In this document: positions 1 through 8,841 of the stretch, piece after piece
How the letters are laid out: every line of letters starts with the position of its first letter
How positions within the stretch are numbered: the stretch's first letter is position 1
Position numbers and translations under genes: made by a program
Notes under the pieces: model-generated
Told to the model about the DNA's origin: nothing
The model's input: only the letters and a program-made list of their open reading frames with translations
Database searches by the model: none
From: Halorubrum coriense DSM 10284
Lineage (GTDB): Archaea; Halobacteriota; Halobacteria; Halobacteriales; Haloferacaceae
NCBI RefSeq assembly: GCF_000337035.1
Contig: NZ_AOJL01000032.1
Coordinates: forward strand, 1 to 64,000
Direction of reading: 5' to 3'
Length of the DNA: 64,000 nt

Positions 1-1
1 T

Positions 2-262
2 GGCGAGGCGTGGACGGCCTTCGAGGGCGACCTCCCCGACGAGGAGGCGGTCGTCGACGCCTTCCGCGAGCGGCGACCCCGAACCGTCATCCACCGCGGC
101 GGAGCCGGCCACCAGCTCCGCGGGCTCGTCGAGTTCGCGCACCTCGGCTACGAGAACACGTGGGCGAAGCTCGACCGGATGTTCCTCTCGGGCAACGAGC
201 CGACGCTCCCGTCGAACGTCGCCTACGAGGGCCGGTTCGACGACGTGAGCGTCTACGAGTAG
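2..262 (+). CDS. PHP-family metal-dependent phosphoesterase, C-terminal fragment
   Basis: Only the last 86 codons of a gene that enters from the left edge are present, ending at TAG 260-262. The frame is open from base 2 and reads like the C-terminal region of haloarchaeal PHP-domain proteins: a segment GLVEFAHLGYENTW followed by a conserved-looking tail SGNEPTLPSNVAYEG. PHP proteins are usually metal-dependent phosphoesterases, but the catalytic histidines would lie upstream, outside the window, so activity cannot be judged. It converges on the membrane hydrolase gene that ends at 327. The family call rests on remembered sequence style, not on a search. Confidence 0.5.
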   Translation, partial: GEAWTAFEGDLPDEEAVVDAFRERRPRTVIHRGGAGHQLRGLVEFAHLGYENTWAKLDRMFLSGNEPTLPSNVAYEGRFDDVSVYE

Positions 263-326
263 CGACGGTCGGACGCCCGGGCCGCAGCCATCGACGCCGC
301 CGAGCGGCGTCGCTACCGCGCGCCGC

Positions 327-845
327 TCACAGTCCGAAGCCGGCCGCGGCCTCGGAGGCGGCGGAGAGGTCCAGGTCCAAGTTGACGACGTAGGTGTGAA
401 TCGCCCAGAAGGCCGCGAGCTCGATCGCGGTGATGACCACGGTGACGAGGTCGGCGTACTTGCTACTCGTCGTCACGCCGCTCGGCAGGCCGTACTCCGT
501 GTCCGAGAGCGGGTGGAACAGCGCGATCCCGCGCCGGCTCCCCACCACGTCGAGGACGTAGTGGGTCAACACGCCGATCCACACGTACTGGAGGTTGCCG
601 AAGACGATCGGGTACGCGAGGAAGACCGCCAGCACGGGGAGGCTGTGGAGCGTCTTGCGGTGCCGCCCGAAGGCCGTGTCGACGTCGGGGAACAGAGCCC
701 CCAACACGACCGGGACGGTGATCTCGGCGACCGTCGTCGCGGTCGCGGCGTCGAGTCCGGGTTCGACGATGAAGCCGAGCCCCAAGGCGAGCAGCAGACC
801 GTTGAGGACGTGGCCGCGTTTGTTCATGTCTCGGAGAACGGCCAT
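327..845 (-). CDS. membrane-bound metal-dependent hydrolase (YdjM/LexA-binding-like family)
   Basis: A 172-residue membrane protein. After MAVLRDMNKRGHVLNG it shows the family hallmarks of YdjM-type predicted hydrolases: an early His in a GHVLNGLL motif, an Asp pair in GALFPDVDTAFG, His in RKTLHSLPV, and THYVLDVVGSRRG. Three or four hydrophobic helices surround these polar residues, so the likely metal site lies at the membrane. Function in the family is not well established. The start is taken at ATG 845; an in-frame ATG at 827 (MNKRGHV) is equally plausible. The gene converges with the PHP-family gene and is transcribed away from the aminotransferase at 957. Confidence 0.72.
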   Translation of the reverse strand: MAVLRDMNKRGHVLNGLLLALGLGFIVEPGLDAATATTVAEITVPVVLGALFPDVDTAFGRHRKTLHSLPVLAVFLAYPIVFGNLQYVWIGVLTHYVLDVVGSRRGIALFHPLSDTEYGLPSGVTTSSKYADLVTVVITAIELAAFWAIHTYVVNLDLDLSAASEAAAGFGL

Positions 846-956
846 CGGTAAGTCAAACCACCGGATCGCGGCGGCGGCCGCCGCGTCGAGACGGTCCCCC
901 GCTGCGACGCGCGCTCCGGGCGAAAGAGCCACGGCGGGCGCGCCCGACCCGCCCGT

Positions 957-2075
957 ATGGAGTACGAGGAGCCGAAGTTCTTCCACGTGATGCAGTACGC
1001 CGCGGCCGCCGACGGCGACGTCATCGACATGGTGAGCGGCAACCCTGACTGGGAGCCGCCCGCCGCGCTCCGTGAGGCGCTCCGCGAGTACGCCGACTTC
1101 CCGCCCGCCGACTTCCAGTACCCGCCGAGCGAGGGGCTCCGCGAACTCCGCGAGGCGATCGCCGAGCGCCGGGGCGTCGACCCCGGGCGCGTGGTCGTCA
1201 CTAACGGGACCGGCGAGGCGAACTACCTCGCGATGGCCCGCGCCTTGGACCGCGACGCGGGCGACGAGGCGCTGCTCATGGACCCGGTGTACCCGTACTA
1301 CCCCGGGAAGACCCACCTGCTCGGCGGGACGCCGACGCTCGTGCCGACGACGCGCGACGGCGGGCTCGACGTCGACGCGATCCGCGAGGCGGCGAGCGAG
1401 GACACGGCGCTCATCGTTCTCAACACGCCGAACAACCCGACCGGAGCCGTCTACGACCTCGACGCGGTCCGCGAGGCGGTCGCCGTCGCGGAGGCGGTCG
1501 ACGCGCTCGTCGTCGTCGACGAGGTGTACGGCCGGTTCGACCTCTCCGGCTCGTTCGAGTCGGCGCTGGCGCTCGGCTCCGACCGCGTGGTCGTCACCGG
1601 CGGCTTCTCGAAGTCGATGGCGATCACGGGCTTCCGCGTCGGCTACGGGATCTTCCCCGAGGCGCACGTCGGCGACGCCAAGACGCGGCACATGCTGGTG
1701 AACGTCGCCGGCGCGCGACCCTCCCAGCACGCGGTGTACCACGCGCTCGCCGAGACGCCGCCGGAGTACTACGCCAAGTCGCGGGACCTGCTCGCGGACC
1801 GCGTCGCGGCGTTCACCGACGCTCTCGACGCGGCCGGCGCGGAGTACAGCCGCCCCGAGGGGGCCTTCTACGTCCTCGCGCGCTTCGACGACTTCCCCGG
1901 CACGATGGCGAACGTCAAGCGGCTGGTCGACGAGGCCGGCGTCGCCGGGATGCCCGGCGAGGCGTTCGGCACCGCCCGCAGCGATTGGATCCGGTTCGCC
2001 CTCGTGACGCCGCGCGCGGCCGAGGCGGCGGAGCGACTCGCGGACTACTTCGGCGGCGGACCCGCGCCGCGGTGA
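957..2075 (+). CDS. pyridoxal-phosphate-dependent aminotransferase (class I/II)
   Basis: A 372-residue fold-type I aminotransferase. An N-terminal MVSGNPDW segment binds the substrate side, GTGEANYLAMA is the phosphate-side helix, NTPNNPTGAVYD contains the conserved Asn-Pro-Thr-Gly, and VVVDEVYGRF carries the Asp that contacts the pyridine nitrogen. The Schiff-base lysine is in GGFSKSMAITGFRVGY, about residue 221. A C-terminal Arg in SDWIRFALV would bind the substrate carboxylate. The exact amino-acid substrate cannot be read from the sequence; aspartate/alanine-type enzymes are closest in style. ATG 957 follows a short AT-poor leader. It converges with the surface-protein gene that ends at 2127. 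Confidence 0.87.
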   Translation: MEYEEPKFFHVMQYAAAADGDVIDMVSGNPDWEPPAALREALREYADFPPADFQYPPSEGLRELREAIAERRGVDPGRVVVTNGTGEANYLAMARALDRDAGDEALLMDPVYPYYPGKTHLLGGTPTLVPTTRDGGLDVDAIREAASEDTALIVLNTPNNPTGAVYDLDAVREAVAVAEAVDALVVVDEVYGRFDLSGSFESALALGSDRVVVTGGFSKSMAITGFRVGYGIFPEAHVGDAKTRHMLVNVAGARPSQHAVYHALAETPPEYYAKSRDLLADRVAAFTDALDAAGAEYSRPEGAFYVLARFDDFPGTMANVKRLVDEAGVAGMPGEAFGTARSDWIRFALVTPRAAEAAERLADYFGGGPAPR

Positions 2076-2126
2076 ACACCCGTCTCGACGCCGCCCGCCG
2101 CCGGGCCCGACGCCGCGCCGCAACCC

Positions 2127-3386
2127 TCATCGACCGCGGACTCGACTCGCGACGGCCACCGACAAGACCGCGAGAAGGGCCGCGACGACCCCGAATCCGG
2201 GGTTTTGGTCGTCGGTGGTCCCGTCGCCGCCGTCGGCCCCGTCTCCGTCGCTTCCCGCCGCCCCGTCGTCGGAAGCGTTCCCGGTGTCCTCCTCCGACGG
2301 GTCGACGCCCGTCACCGTCACCGGGTCGGACGCCGTGTCGCCGTCCCGGGCGACGACCGTCCGGTCTCCCGCGGTCCGTATCGGCACTTCGAGTTCGCCG
2401 CGGTCGTCGGTCTCGCCGACGGCCTCGCCGTTCACCTCGACGGTCACGCCCGCGGCCGGCTCGTCGTAGGCGTTCCGCACCGTCACGCGCGTCGTCTCTC
2501 CGACGATGACGCGCTCGTTCGACGGGGTGACGGAGAGGGCGGCGTTCCGCTGTGCGGTGACGTTCGCGGTCACCGGCGACTCCCCCACCCTGACGCGCTC
2601 CGGCGACGCCTCGTACCCGTCCTTGACCACCGCGACCGTGTACAGGACGTTCACGGGAACGGTGAGCGAAGCCGACCCCTCCGTCACGCTCACCTCTCCG
2701 TCGTACACCGGCGAGGACACCTGAATCGCTCCCGTCTCGATCGGAGCGGGCGGGTCGAAGTGGTCGTCGAGCGCGCGCACGTCGAGGGTCGTGGTGCCCC
2801 GCTCTATCGACACCGTCGCCGCCGCGTTCGCGCCCGCCACCACCTCGCGCTCCACCTCGACGTACCCCGGCTTCACCACGGCGACCTCGTAGGTACCGCG
2901 CTCGAGGCGCGCCGTCTCGTAGACGCCCTCGTCGTCCGTCTCGCCGCGGTCGACCGTCCGACCGTCCTCGTCGCGGACCCGGACACTCGCGTCGGCCTGC
3001 GTCCGGTTCTCGCCGTCGAAGACGGTCAGCGTCGCGGTCCCGCTCCGGGCGACGCCGAGGTCGACGGTCGACTCGGTCGCGTTGGCGATCCGGAGGGGTC
3101 GGTTCCGGACGTACGTGTCGTCGTCGACGCGCAGCGTGACGCTCGACCCCTCGGGAACGTCGAGCAGGACGTTCCCGTTGGTCGCCGTCGTGCCCGAGGC
3201 GGTCCCCGTCTCGCCCGCGTCCGTCTCCCACGCCGCCTCGACCGTCGCGCCGCCGACGGCGTCGCCGTCCTCGTCGGTCACCGAGACGGTGAGCGTCACC
3301 GGGTCGGCGGCCATCGCGCCACCGGTCGCGGCGACCGCGATACAGAGTACTGTCGCGCCGACGAGCGCCGAGCGTGCGACATCCAT
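2127..3386 (-). CDS. secreted surface protein with carboxypeptidase-regulatory-like domains and PGF-CTERM anchor
   Basis: A 419-residue exported protein. Residues 1-26 form a signal peptide ending near GGAMAA. Several beta-sandwich repeats follow, with the transthyretin-like style of carboxypeptidase regulatory domains (for example DEDGDAVGGATVEA, DEDGRTVDRGETDDEGVYE, VVKPGYVEVE) and an Ig-like segment near residues 285-365 (NERVIVGETTRVTVRNAYD). A Gly/Asp-rich spacer leads to the C-terminal tripartite signal NPGFG, hydrophobic helix and Arg-rich end (ASRVRGR). That is the archaeosortase A recognition signal, so the protein is predicted to be cleaved and lipid-anchored on the cell surface. 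artA lies 11 kb away in this window. Binding partner unknown. Start ATG 3386. Confidence 0.82.
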   Translation of the reverse strand: MDVARSALVGATVLCIAVAATGGAMAADPVTLTVSVTDEDGDAVGGATVEAAWETDAGETGTASGTTATNGNVLLDVPEGSSVTLRVDDDTYVRNRPLRIANATESTVDLGVARSGTATLTVFDGENRTQADASVRVRDEDGRTVDRGETDDEGVYETARLERGTYEVAVVKPGYVEVEREVVAGANAAATVSIERGTTTLDVRALDDHFDPPAPIETGAIQVSSPVYDGEVSVTEGSASLTVPVNVLYTVAVVKDGYEASPERVRVGESPVTANVTAQRNAALSVTPSNERVIVGETTRVTVRNAYDEPAAGVTVEVNGEAVGETDDRGELEVPIRTAGDRTVVARDGDTASDPVTVTGVDPSEEDTGNASDDGAAGSDGDGADGGDGTTDDQNPGFGVVAALLAVLSVAVASRVRGR

Positions 3387-3574
3387 GGACGAGTCGGACG
3401 GCAGTCGGCGGTATTGGTATGTGCTAATTACCCTGATAAACGTGACCGTACCGGTCCGCCGCGGAGACCGAGCCCCCGGCACCGGGGCCGCGTCGCGCTC
3501 GAACACGGGCGTCGACGGAACCGTCTTCACGACCCCGCCGCGGCGTCGACAGAACCGTTCCCACGACTCCGCCG

Positions 3575-3585
3575 TATTCAAATAC
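3575..3585 (+). promoter_or_regulatory. TATA-like box of ileS
   Basis: An AT-rich TATTCAAATAC lies in otherwise GC-rich sequence, about 26 bases upstream of the ATG at 3606. This matches a leaderless or near-leaderless haloarchaeal transcript. No operator was recognised. Confidence 0.5.
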
Positions 3586-3605
3586 GCGCGCGCAGACCAA
3601 CGCGT

Positions 3606-6600
3606 ATGGAGCAGATCGACGACCAGTACGCGCCCGCGGACGTCGAGGCCGCGGTCGACGAGTACTGGGACGACCACGACGCCTACGAGGCGGCGAAGGA
3701 GGCGCACGCCGACGACCCGCCGTTCTTCTTCGTGGACGGCCCGCCGTACACGTCCGGACAGATGCACCTCGGGACCGCCTGGAACAAGACGCTGAAGGAC
3801 GCCGTCATCCGGTATAAGCGGATGACCGGCCACCGCGTCACCGACCGCCCCGGCTACGACATGCACGGGCTCCCGATCGAGGTGAAAGTCGAGGAGGAGC
3901 TCGGCTTCGAGAACAAGCGGGACATCGAAGAGTACGGGATGGAGTCGTTCATCGAGAAGTGCAAGCAGTTCGCCCTCGACAACCGGGCGGCGATGGACGA
4001 GGACTTCGAGTCCATCGGCGTCTGGATGGACTTCGAGGACCCGTACGAGACCATCTCGCCGGAGTACATGGAGGCCGCCTGGTGGGCGTTCTCCGAGGTC
4101 GCCGACAACGGGCTCGTCGAGCAGGGGAAGCGGTCCATCTCGCAGTGCCCGCGCTGCGAGACCGGGCTCGCCAACAACGAGGTCGAGTACGAGGACGTCG
4201 AGGACCCCTCCATCTACGTGAAGTTCCCGCTCGCCGACCGCGAGGGGAGCCTCGTCATCTGGACGACCACGCCGTGGACCATCCCCGCGAACACCTTCGT
4301 CGCCGTCGACGAGGGGCTCACTTACAACGCGGTCCGCGCGGAGAAAGGGGGCGAAGCGGAGCTCCTCTACGTCGCCGCGGAGTGCGTCGAGGACGTGCTC
4401 GGCGAGGGGCGCTACGAGGACTACGAGGTCGAGGCGGAGCTCTCGGGCGACGAGCTCGTCGGCTGGGCGTACGACCATCCCCTCGCCGACCGCGTCGCCG
4501 AGTACCCCGACTTCGAGGGGGCCGGGCGGGTGTACGCCGCCGACTACGTCGAGGCCGACCGCACCGGGCTGGTCCACTCCGCGCCGGGGCACGGGGAGGA
4601 GGACTTCCACCGCGGCACCGAACTCGGGCTCGACGTCCACTGTCCGGTCGGGCCGAACGGCGAGTTCGAGGCGGCGGCCGGCGAGTACGCCGGCCAGTTC
4701 GTGCGCGACGCCAACGACGACATCATCGAGGACCTGGTCGCGGACGGCCACATGCTCGCGCACGGCACCGTCGACCACAGCTACGGCCACTGTTGGCGCT
4801 GTGACACCGGGATCATCCAGCTGGTCACCGACCAGTGGTTCATCTCGATCACGGACGTGAAAGACGACCTCCTCGACAACATGGAGGAATCGGAGTGGCA
4901 CCCCGGGTGGGCCCGGGACAACCGGTTCCGCGACTTCATCGAGGACGCGCCCGACTGGAACGTCTCCCGTCAGCGCTACTGGGGCGTCCCGATCCCGATC
5001 TGGGTCCCGGAGGACGCCGAGGCGGGAAGCCTCGACGAGGACATGATCGTGATCGGCACCCGCGAGGAGCTCGCCGAGCGCGTCGAGGAGGCGGTCGACC
5101 CCGACTCGATCGACCTCCACCGCCCCGCCGTCGACGGCCTCACGATCGTCGAGGACGGGACGACCTACCGCCGCGTCGAGGACGTGTTCGACGTGTGGCT
5201 CGACTCCTCGGTCGCCACGTGGGGCACCCTCGGCTACCCGAGCGACGAGGCCGCGCACGACGAACTGTGGCCCGCCGACCTCATCATCGAGGCGCACGAC
5301 CAGACCCGCGGCTGGTTCTGGTCGCAGCTCGGCATGGGGACCGCCGCGGTCGGCGAGATCCCCTACGAAGAGGTGTTGATGCACGGCTTCGCCAACGACG
5401 AGGACGGCCGGAAGATGTCGAAGTCGGTCGGCAACATCGTCACGCCGGAGGAGGCGATCGAGCGCGCCGGCCGCGACCCGCTCCGCACCTACCTGCTCAG
5501 CCACGACCAGCAGGGCGTCGACCTCGCGTTCGAGTGGGACGGGCTCGGCGAGATCCAAGGCAAGCTCAACATCCTCTGGAACGTGTTTCGGTTCCCGCTG
5601 GAGTACATGGACCTCGACGGCTACGACCCGGCGGACGCCGACCTCGCCGACGGCGAGCTCGAGCTCGTCGACAAGTGGGTGCTCTCGCGGCTCCAGTCCG
5701 TGGAGGCCGAGGTCGCCGCCGCCTGGGACGACTATCAGGTGAGCGACGCCGTCAACGCCGTGATCGAGTTCGTCACGCAGGACGTCTCGCGCTTCTACGT
5801 CAAGGCGGTCCGCGACCGCATGTGGGAGGAGACCGACTCGGCCTCGAAGCGCGGCGCGTACGCCACGCTCGCGACGGTCCTCGACGAGGTGATCCGGCTG
5901 CTCGCGCCGATCGCGCCGTACCTGACCGAGCGGATGTACCAGCGGCTCGACGGCGGGGCGACGACGGTCCACGCGCTGTCGTACCCCGAGCCGGACGCCG
6001 ACCTGCGCGACCCGGACCTCGAACGCGACGTGGCAGCCTTCCGCGACATCGAGGAGGCGGCCGCGAACGCGCGCCAGCAGGCCGGCCGCAAGCTCCGCTG
6101 GCCCGTCCCGCGCGTCGTCGTCGAGACGGGCGACGAGGCGGTCGCGGCCGCGGTCGACCGGCTCGAATCGCTGATCGCCGACCGCGTCAACGCCCGCGAG
6201 GTGGTCGTCACCGACGCCTTCGACGAGCTGGTCGAGACCGCGGAGCCGCAGATGGCCGCCATCGGGCCGGCGTTCGGCGGCGACGCCCAGAAGGTCATGG
6301 AGGCGGTTCAGGGCGCGACCCGGGCCGAGGTCGAGGGCGGCGCGGTCGCCGTCGACGGCGAGCCCGTCGACCTCGACGACGAGATGGTCGAGTACGTCGC
6401 GGAGCCGCCGGAGCACGTCTCCGGGGCCGACTTCGAGGGCGGCGCCGTCTACGTCGACACCTCGCTGACGCCCGACATCGAGTCGGAGGGGTACGCCCGC
6501 GACGTGATCCGCCGGATCCAAGAGATGCGCAAGGAGCTCGACCTCGACGTGGAGGCGCGGATCCGCGTCGGCGTCGCGGTCGACGACGACCGCGTCGCCG

Positions 6601-6758
6601 GCTTCGTCGACGACCACGCCGACCTGATCGCCGGCGAGGTGCGCGCCGACGCGTGGCTCGACGACGCGAGCGACGCCGCCGACGCGGAGGGCGGCCTCGT
6701 CGAGGAGTGGGCGGTCGAAGGCGTCGCGGTCACGATCGGCGTCGAGCCCGTCGCGTAG
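3606..6758 (+). CDS. ileS: isoleucyl-tRNA synthetase
   Basis: A 1050-residue class I aminoacyl-tRNA synthetase that charges tRNA-Ile in the cytoplasm. The HIGH-type motif appears as PPYTSGQMHLG near residue 45 and the KMSKS motif as GRKMSKSVGN near residue 602. The CP1 editing domain between them includes the conserved WTTTPWT, GLVHSAPGHG and WRCDTGIIQL segments. The anticodon-binding region follows, starting around YLLSHDQQGVDLAF. Length and motif order fit archaeal/eukaryotic-type IleRS. The ATG at 3606 is chosen because the family N-terminus (MEQIDDQYAP) begins there; the open frame extends upstream only by chance in GC-rich DNA. A Cys pair in SQCPRCETGL may bind zinc. Confidence 0.97.
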   Translation: MEQIDDQYAPADVEAAVDEYWDDHDAYEAAKEAHADDPPFFFVDGPPYTSGQMHLGTAWNKTLKDAVIRYKRMTGHRVTDRPGYDMHGLPIEVKVEEELGFENKRDIEEYGMESFIEKCKQFALDNRAAMDEDFESIGVWMDFEDPYETISPEYMEAAWWAFSEVADNGLVEQGKRSISQCPRCETGLANNEVEYEDVEDPSIYVKFPLADREGSLVIWTTTPWTIPANTFVAVDEGLTYNAVRAEKGGEAELLYVAAECVEDVLGEGRYEDYEVEAELSGDELVGWAYDHPLADRVAEYPDFEGAGRVYAADYVEADRTGLVHSAPGHGEEDFHRGTELGLDVHCPVGPNGEFEAAAGEYAGQFVRDANDDIIEDLVADGHMLAHGTVDHSYGHCWRCDTGIIQLVTDQWFISITDVKDDLLDNMEESEWHPGWARDNRFRDFIEDAPDWNVSRQRYWGVPIPIWVPEDAEAGSLDEDMIVIGTREELAERVEEAVDPDSIDLHRPAVDGLTIVEDGTTYRRVEDVFDVWLDSSVATWGTLGYPSDEAAHDELWPADLIIEAHDQTRGWFWSQLGMGTAAVGEIPYEEVLMHGFANDEDGRKMSKSVGNIVTPEEAIERAGRDPLRTYLLSHDQQGVDLAFEWDGLGEIQGKLNILWNVFRFPLEYMDLDGYDPADADLADGELELVDKWVLSRLQSVEAEVAAAWDDYQVSDAVNAVIEFVTQDVSRFYVKAVRDRMWEETDSASKRGAYATLATVLDEVIRLLAPIAPYLTERMYQRLDGGATTVHALSYPEPDADLRDPDLERDVAAFRDIEEAAANARQQAGRKLRWPVPRVVVETGDEAVAAAVDRLESLIADRVNAREVVVTDAFDELVETAEPQMAAIGPAFGGDAQKVMEAVQGATRAEVEGGAVAVDGEPVDLDDEMVEYVAEPPEHVSGADFEGGAVYVDTSLTPDIESEGYARDVIRRIQEMRKELDLDVEARIRVGVAVDDDRVAGFVDDHADLIAGEVRADAWLDDASDAADAEGGLVEEWAVEGVAVTIGVEPVA

Positions 6759-6871
6759 CGACCCCGCCCGCGTGATTCTGGCCCGACGGGTCGCGGTTCT
6801 CGCCCGGGCGATACTGTGGCAACAATTCGCATCCCGAAACCTATAGGTGCGTTCTTTACTCACGGTCGAAC

Positions 6872-7345
6872 ATGGATGTCCGGGCGGCTCGGCCCGACGA
6901 CGCGGAGGACCTACGAACGGCGGTCTCGCGAGCCCGCGAGGAGTCGGTGTTCGACGACATCGGCGCGCCCTTACTGGACGTGTCCGCCGCCGGGGTCCGC
7001 GAGGCCGCCGCCGAGGCCGAGTGGTCGTTCCTGATGGAGCACGCTCAGGAGGGGCCCGTCGGTCTGGCGATCGCACACCCCGACCCCGACGGGACGGAGG
7101 CGGAGCTACTGGCGCTGTGGGTCCACCCGAACCGCGCCGGCGAGGGAGTGGCGGACGAGCTGCTCGCTCGCGTGGGGACCGCGCTCGCCGGGCAGGGCGT
7201 CGAGGTGCTCCGCGCGACGGTCCCCGCCGATCGACCGAGCGCGGAGGAGTTCTTCAGCGCGCACGGGTTCGCGCCCCGCGGGACTCGACGCAGCCCGGCG
7301 GGCGACGAGTCAATCGTCGTCGCCGACCCGCGCGCGCTCGCTTAG
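6872..7345 (+). CDS. GNAT-family N-acetyltransferase
   Basis: A 157-residue protein with the GNAT fold. It begins VRAARPDDAEDL, has a central strand AELLALWVHPN, and then the acetyl-CoA pyrophosphate loop as NRAGEGVADELL, a slightly divergent R-x-x-G-x-G/A. The last third (FFSAHGFAPRGTRRS) is the usual C-terminal strand-helix. Substrate unknown. A TATAGG...TTTACT stretch at 6842-6859 just upstream may be its promoter. It converges with the Lrp-type regulator. Confidence 0.78.
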   Translation: MDVRAARPDDAEDLRTAVSRAREESVFDDIGAPLLDVSAAGVREAAAEAEWSFLMEHAQEGPVGLAIAHPDPDGTEAELLALWVHPNRAGEGVADELLARVGTALAGQGVEVLRATVPADRPSAEEFFSAHGFAPRGTRRSPAGDESIVVADPRALA

Positions 7346-7357
7346 TCGCGGGCGCGA

Positions 7358-7372
7358 CGGTCGAAAAAACGG
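7358..7372 (-). terminator. oligo-T terminator of the Lrp-type gene
   Basis: On the minus strand a run of six T (7364-7369) lies about 20 bases beyond the regulator's stop codon, flanked by GC-rich CGGTCG direct repeats. Archaeal transcription commonly ends at such oligo-T runs. It lies between two converging genes. Confidence 0.45.
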
Positions 7373-7387
7373 TCGGCTCCGCGCCGA

Positions 7388-7816
7388 CTACTTCAGTCGC
7401 TCCTGAAGGAACGAGGGATGGGCGGCGGTGACGCCGTCGACGCCGAGCAGCTTCTCGGAGATGACGTCGCCGAGCTCGTCGCCGTTGCCGGCGCGGATCT
7501 CCGCCATCAGCATGTGGTCGCCGGAGGAGGTGTACAGCGCCTGTACCTCGTCGAGCGACTTCAGCTCCCGCGTGGCCTCCACGTACTGGCCGGAGTCGAC
7601 GTCCATCCCGACCATGGCGATCGACTGCGACGAGAGCTTCTTCGGGTCGACCTCCGCCGAGTAGCCGACGATCACGCCTCGCTCTTCGAGGCGGTCGATG
7701 TACTTCCGCACCGTCGGCTTCGAGACGTCGGCTCGTTCGGCGATCTCCCCGCAAGACGCCTGTGCGTCCTCTTCTAACACAGAGAGGATCCGTTCCTCCG
7801 TCGATACCGTGCTCAT
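7388..7816 (-). CDS. Lrp/AsnC-family transcriptional regulator
   Basis: A 142-residue DNA-binding regulator. Residues 1-60 form an AsnC-type helix-turn-helix (EERILSVLEEDAQASCGEIAERADVS; recognition helix SKPTVRKYIDRLEERGVIVGY). Residues 70-140 are the RAM/ligand-binding domain with the GDHMLMAEIRAG segment. Such proteins act as dimers to octamers and sense amino acids or related metabolites. It is transcribed in the same direction as, and 83 bases downstream of, the oxidoreductase operon but has its own promoter-like sequence, so regulation of that operon is a guess from proximity. Confidence 0.88.
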   Translation of the reverse strand: MSTVSTEERILSVLEEDAQASCGEIAERADVSKPTVRKYIDRLEERGVIVGYSAEVDPKKLSSQSIAMVGMDVDSGQYVEATRELKSLDEVQALYTSSGDHMLMAEIRAGNGDELGDVISEKLLGVDGVTAAHPSFLQERLK

Positions 7817-7835
7817 ACGAGTACGTTTGTCACCA

Positions 7836-7861
7836 ATGAAAAAATACCTTGCGAATCAAAA
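7836..7861 (-). promoter_or_regulatory. promoter-like AT box before the Lrp gene, overlapping an upstream terminator
   Basis: Read on the minus strand, TTTTTT at 7856-7861 can terminate the oxidoreductase operon. A second AT-rich box GGTATTTTTTC at about 7838-7847 lies some 25 bases before the ATG at 7816 and fits a TATA box for a leaderless mRNA. The two signals sit side by side in one small intergenic gap. Confidence 0.45.
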
Positions 7862-7899
7862 AACGAACCCGCCGCGCCGTGAACGGCCACCGACTCCGT

Positions 7900-8838
7900 T
7901 CAGGCGTGTTTGTCGAGGAACATGTCGTGGGAGCGCTCCCACTCGTAGTCGTCGTCCCAGTAGCGCTCGGCGAGCGGCTCCTCGGGCATCTCGCCGATCG
8001 TCTGCTTCTCCTGGCCGTAGGAGGGGCGATCCTCGTCGACGTAGAAGCGGCCGGTGAGGACCTCGCCCTCGTACAGCGACTCCTCGGTCTCGCGCATCAT
8101 CTCCGCGGCCTCGACGCGGTCCGTCTTGTCGAACTCGTAGTCGTCGGAGTCGTTGACGTCGATGTACGGGACGTACTGGCGCGCGTCCTTGTTCCAGGTC
8201 GGGCACTGGGTGAGGAAGTCGACGTGCGCGAACCCGTCGTGTTCGATCGCCTCGGTGATGATCTCCTTCGCCTGGTTCGGGTTCACCGCGGCCGTGCGGG
8301 CGACGTACGAGGCCCCGGCGTTGAGCGACATCGAGAGCGGCTTGATCGGCTCCTTGGCGCTGCCGGAGGGCTGCGTCTTCGACTTGTGGCCCTTCGGGCT
8401 GGTCGGGGAGGTCTGCCCCTTCGTGAGCCCGAAGATCTCGTTGTTGAAGACGATGTACGTCATGTCGTGGTTCTCCCGGGCCGTGTGGATGAAGTGGTTC
8501 CCGCCGATCCCGTAGCCGTCGCCGTCGCCGCCAGCGGCGATCACTTCGAGGTCGGGGTTCGCCAGCTTCGCGGCGCGGGCCACGGGCAGCGAGCGCCCGT
8601 GGATCGTGTGGAACCCGTACGTGTCGAGGTAGCTGTTCAGCTTGCCCGAACAGCCGATCCCGGTACACAGCAGCGTCTCCTCGGGCGTCCGCCCGACTTC
8701 CGGGAGCGCCTGCTTGAGCGCCTTGAGGACGCTGAAGTCACCGCAGCCCGGACACCAGGTCGGCTGCGGCTCCACGCCGGGCGTGTACTCGTCGCGGTCG
8801 ATCTCTCGCTCCTCTCCGATCGCTGAAAACGTGCTCAT
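7900..8838 (-). CDS. 2-oxoacid:ferredoxin oxidoreductase, beta subunit
   Basis: A 312-residue thiamine-diphosphate-binding subunit. WCPGCGDFSVLKAL and CTGIGCSGKLNSY provide cysteines typical for the beta subunit's [4Fe-4S] cluster, and GGDGDGYGIGGNHF is the ThDP/Mg loop (GDGD...N). The complex oxidises pyruvate or 2-oxoglutarate to the acyl-CoA with reduction of ferredoxin, in central carbon metabolism of haloarchaea. Which oxoacid is used cannot be decided from sequence alone (porB versus korB). It lies 3 bases downstream of the alpha-subunit gene, clearly the same operon. Confidence 0.9.
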   Translation of the reverse strand: MSTFSAIGEEREIDRDEYTPGVEPQPTWCPGCGDFSVLKALKQALPEVGRTPEETLLCTGIGCSGKLNSYLDTYGFHTIHGRSLPVARAAKLANPDLEVIAAGGDGDGYGIGGNHFIHTARENHDMTYIVFNNEIFGLTKGQTSPTSPKGHKSKTQPSGSAKEPIKPLSMSLNAGASYVARTAAVNPNQAKEIITEAIEHDGFAHVDFLTQCPTWNKDARQYVPYIDVNDSDDYEFDKTDRVEAAEMMRETEESLYEGEVLTGRFYVDEDRPSYGQEKQTIGEMPEEPLAERYWDDDYEWERSHDMFLDKHA

Positions 8839-8841
8839 TGG

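Noticed and set aside
2127-7076. A very long open frame antisense to ileS, about 1650 codons including the surface protein at its end
   Set aside because: GC-rich codon bias makes the reverse complement of ileS open. The translation is Arg/Val/Asp-rich without domains, while the sense strand encodes a clear IleRS. Only the last 419 codons (2127-3386) are a real gene.
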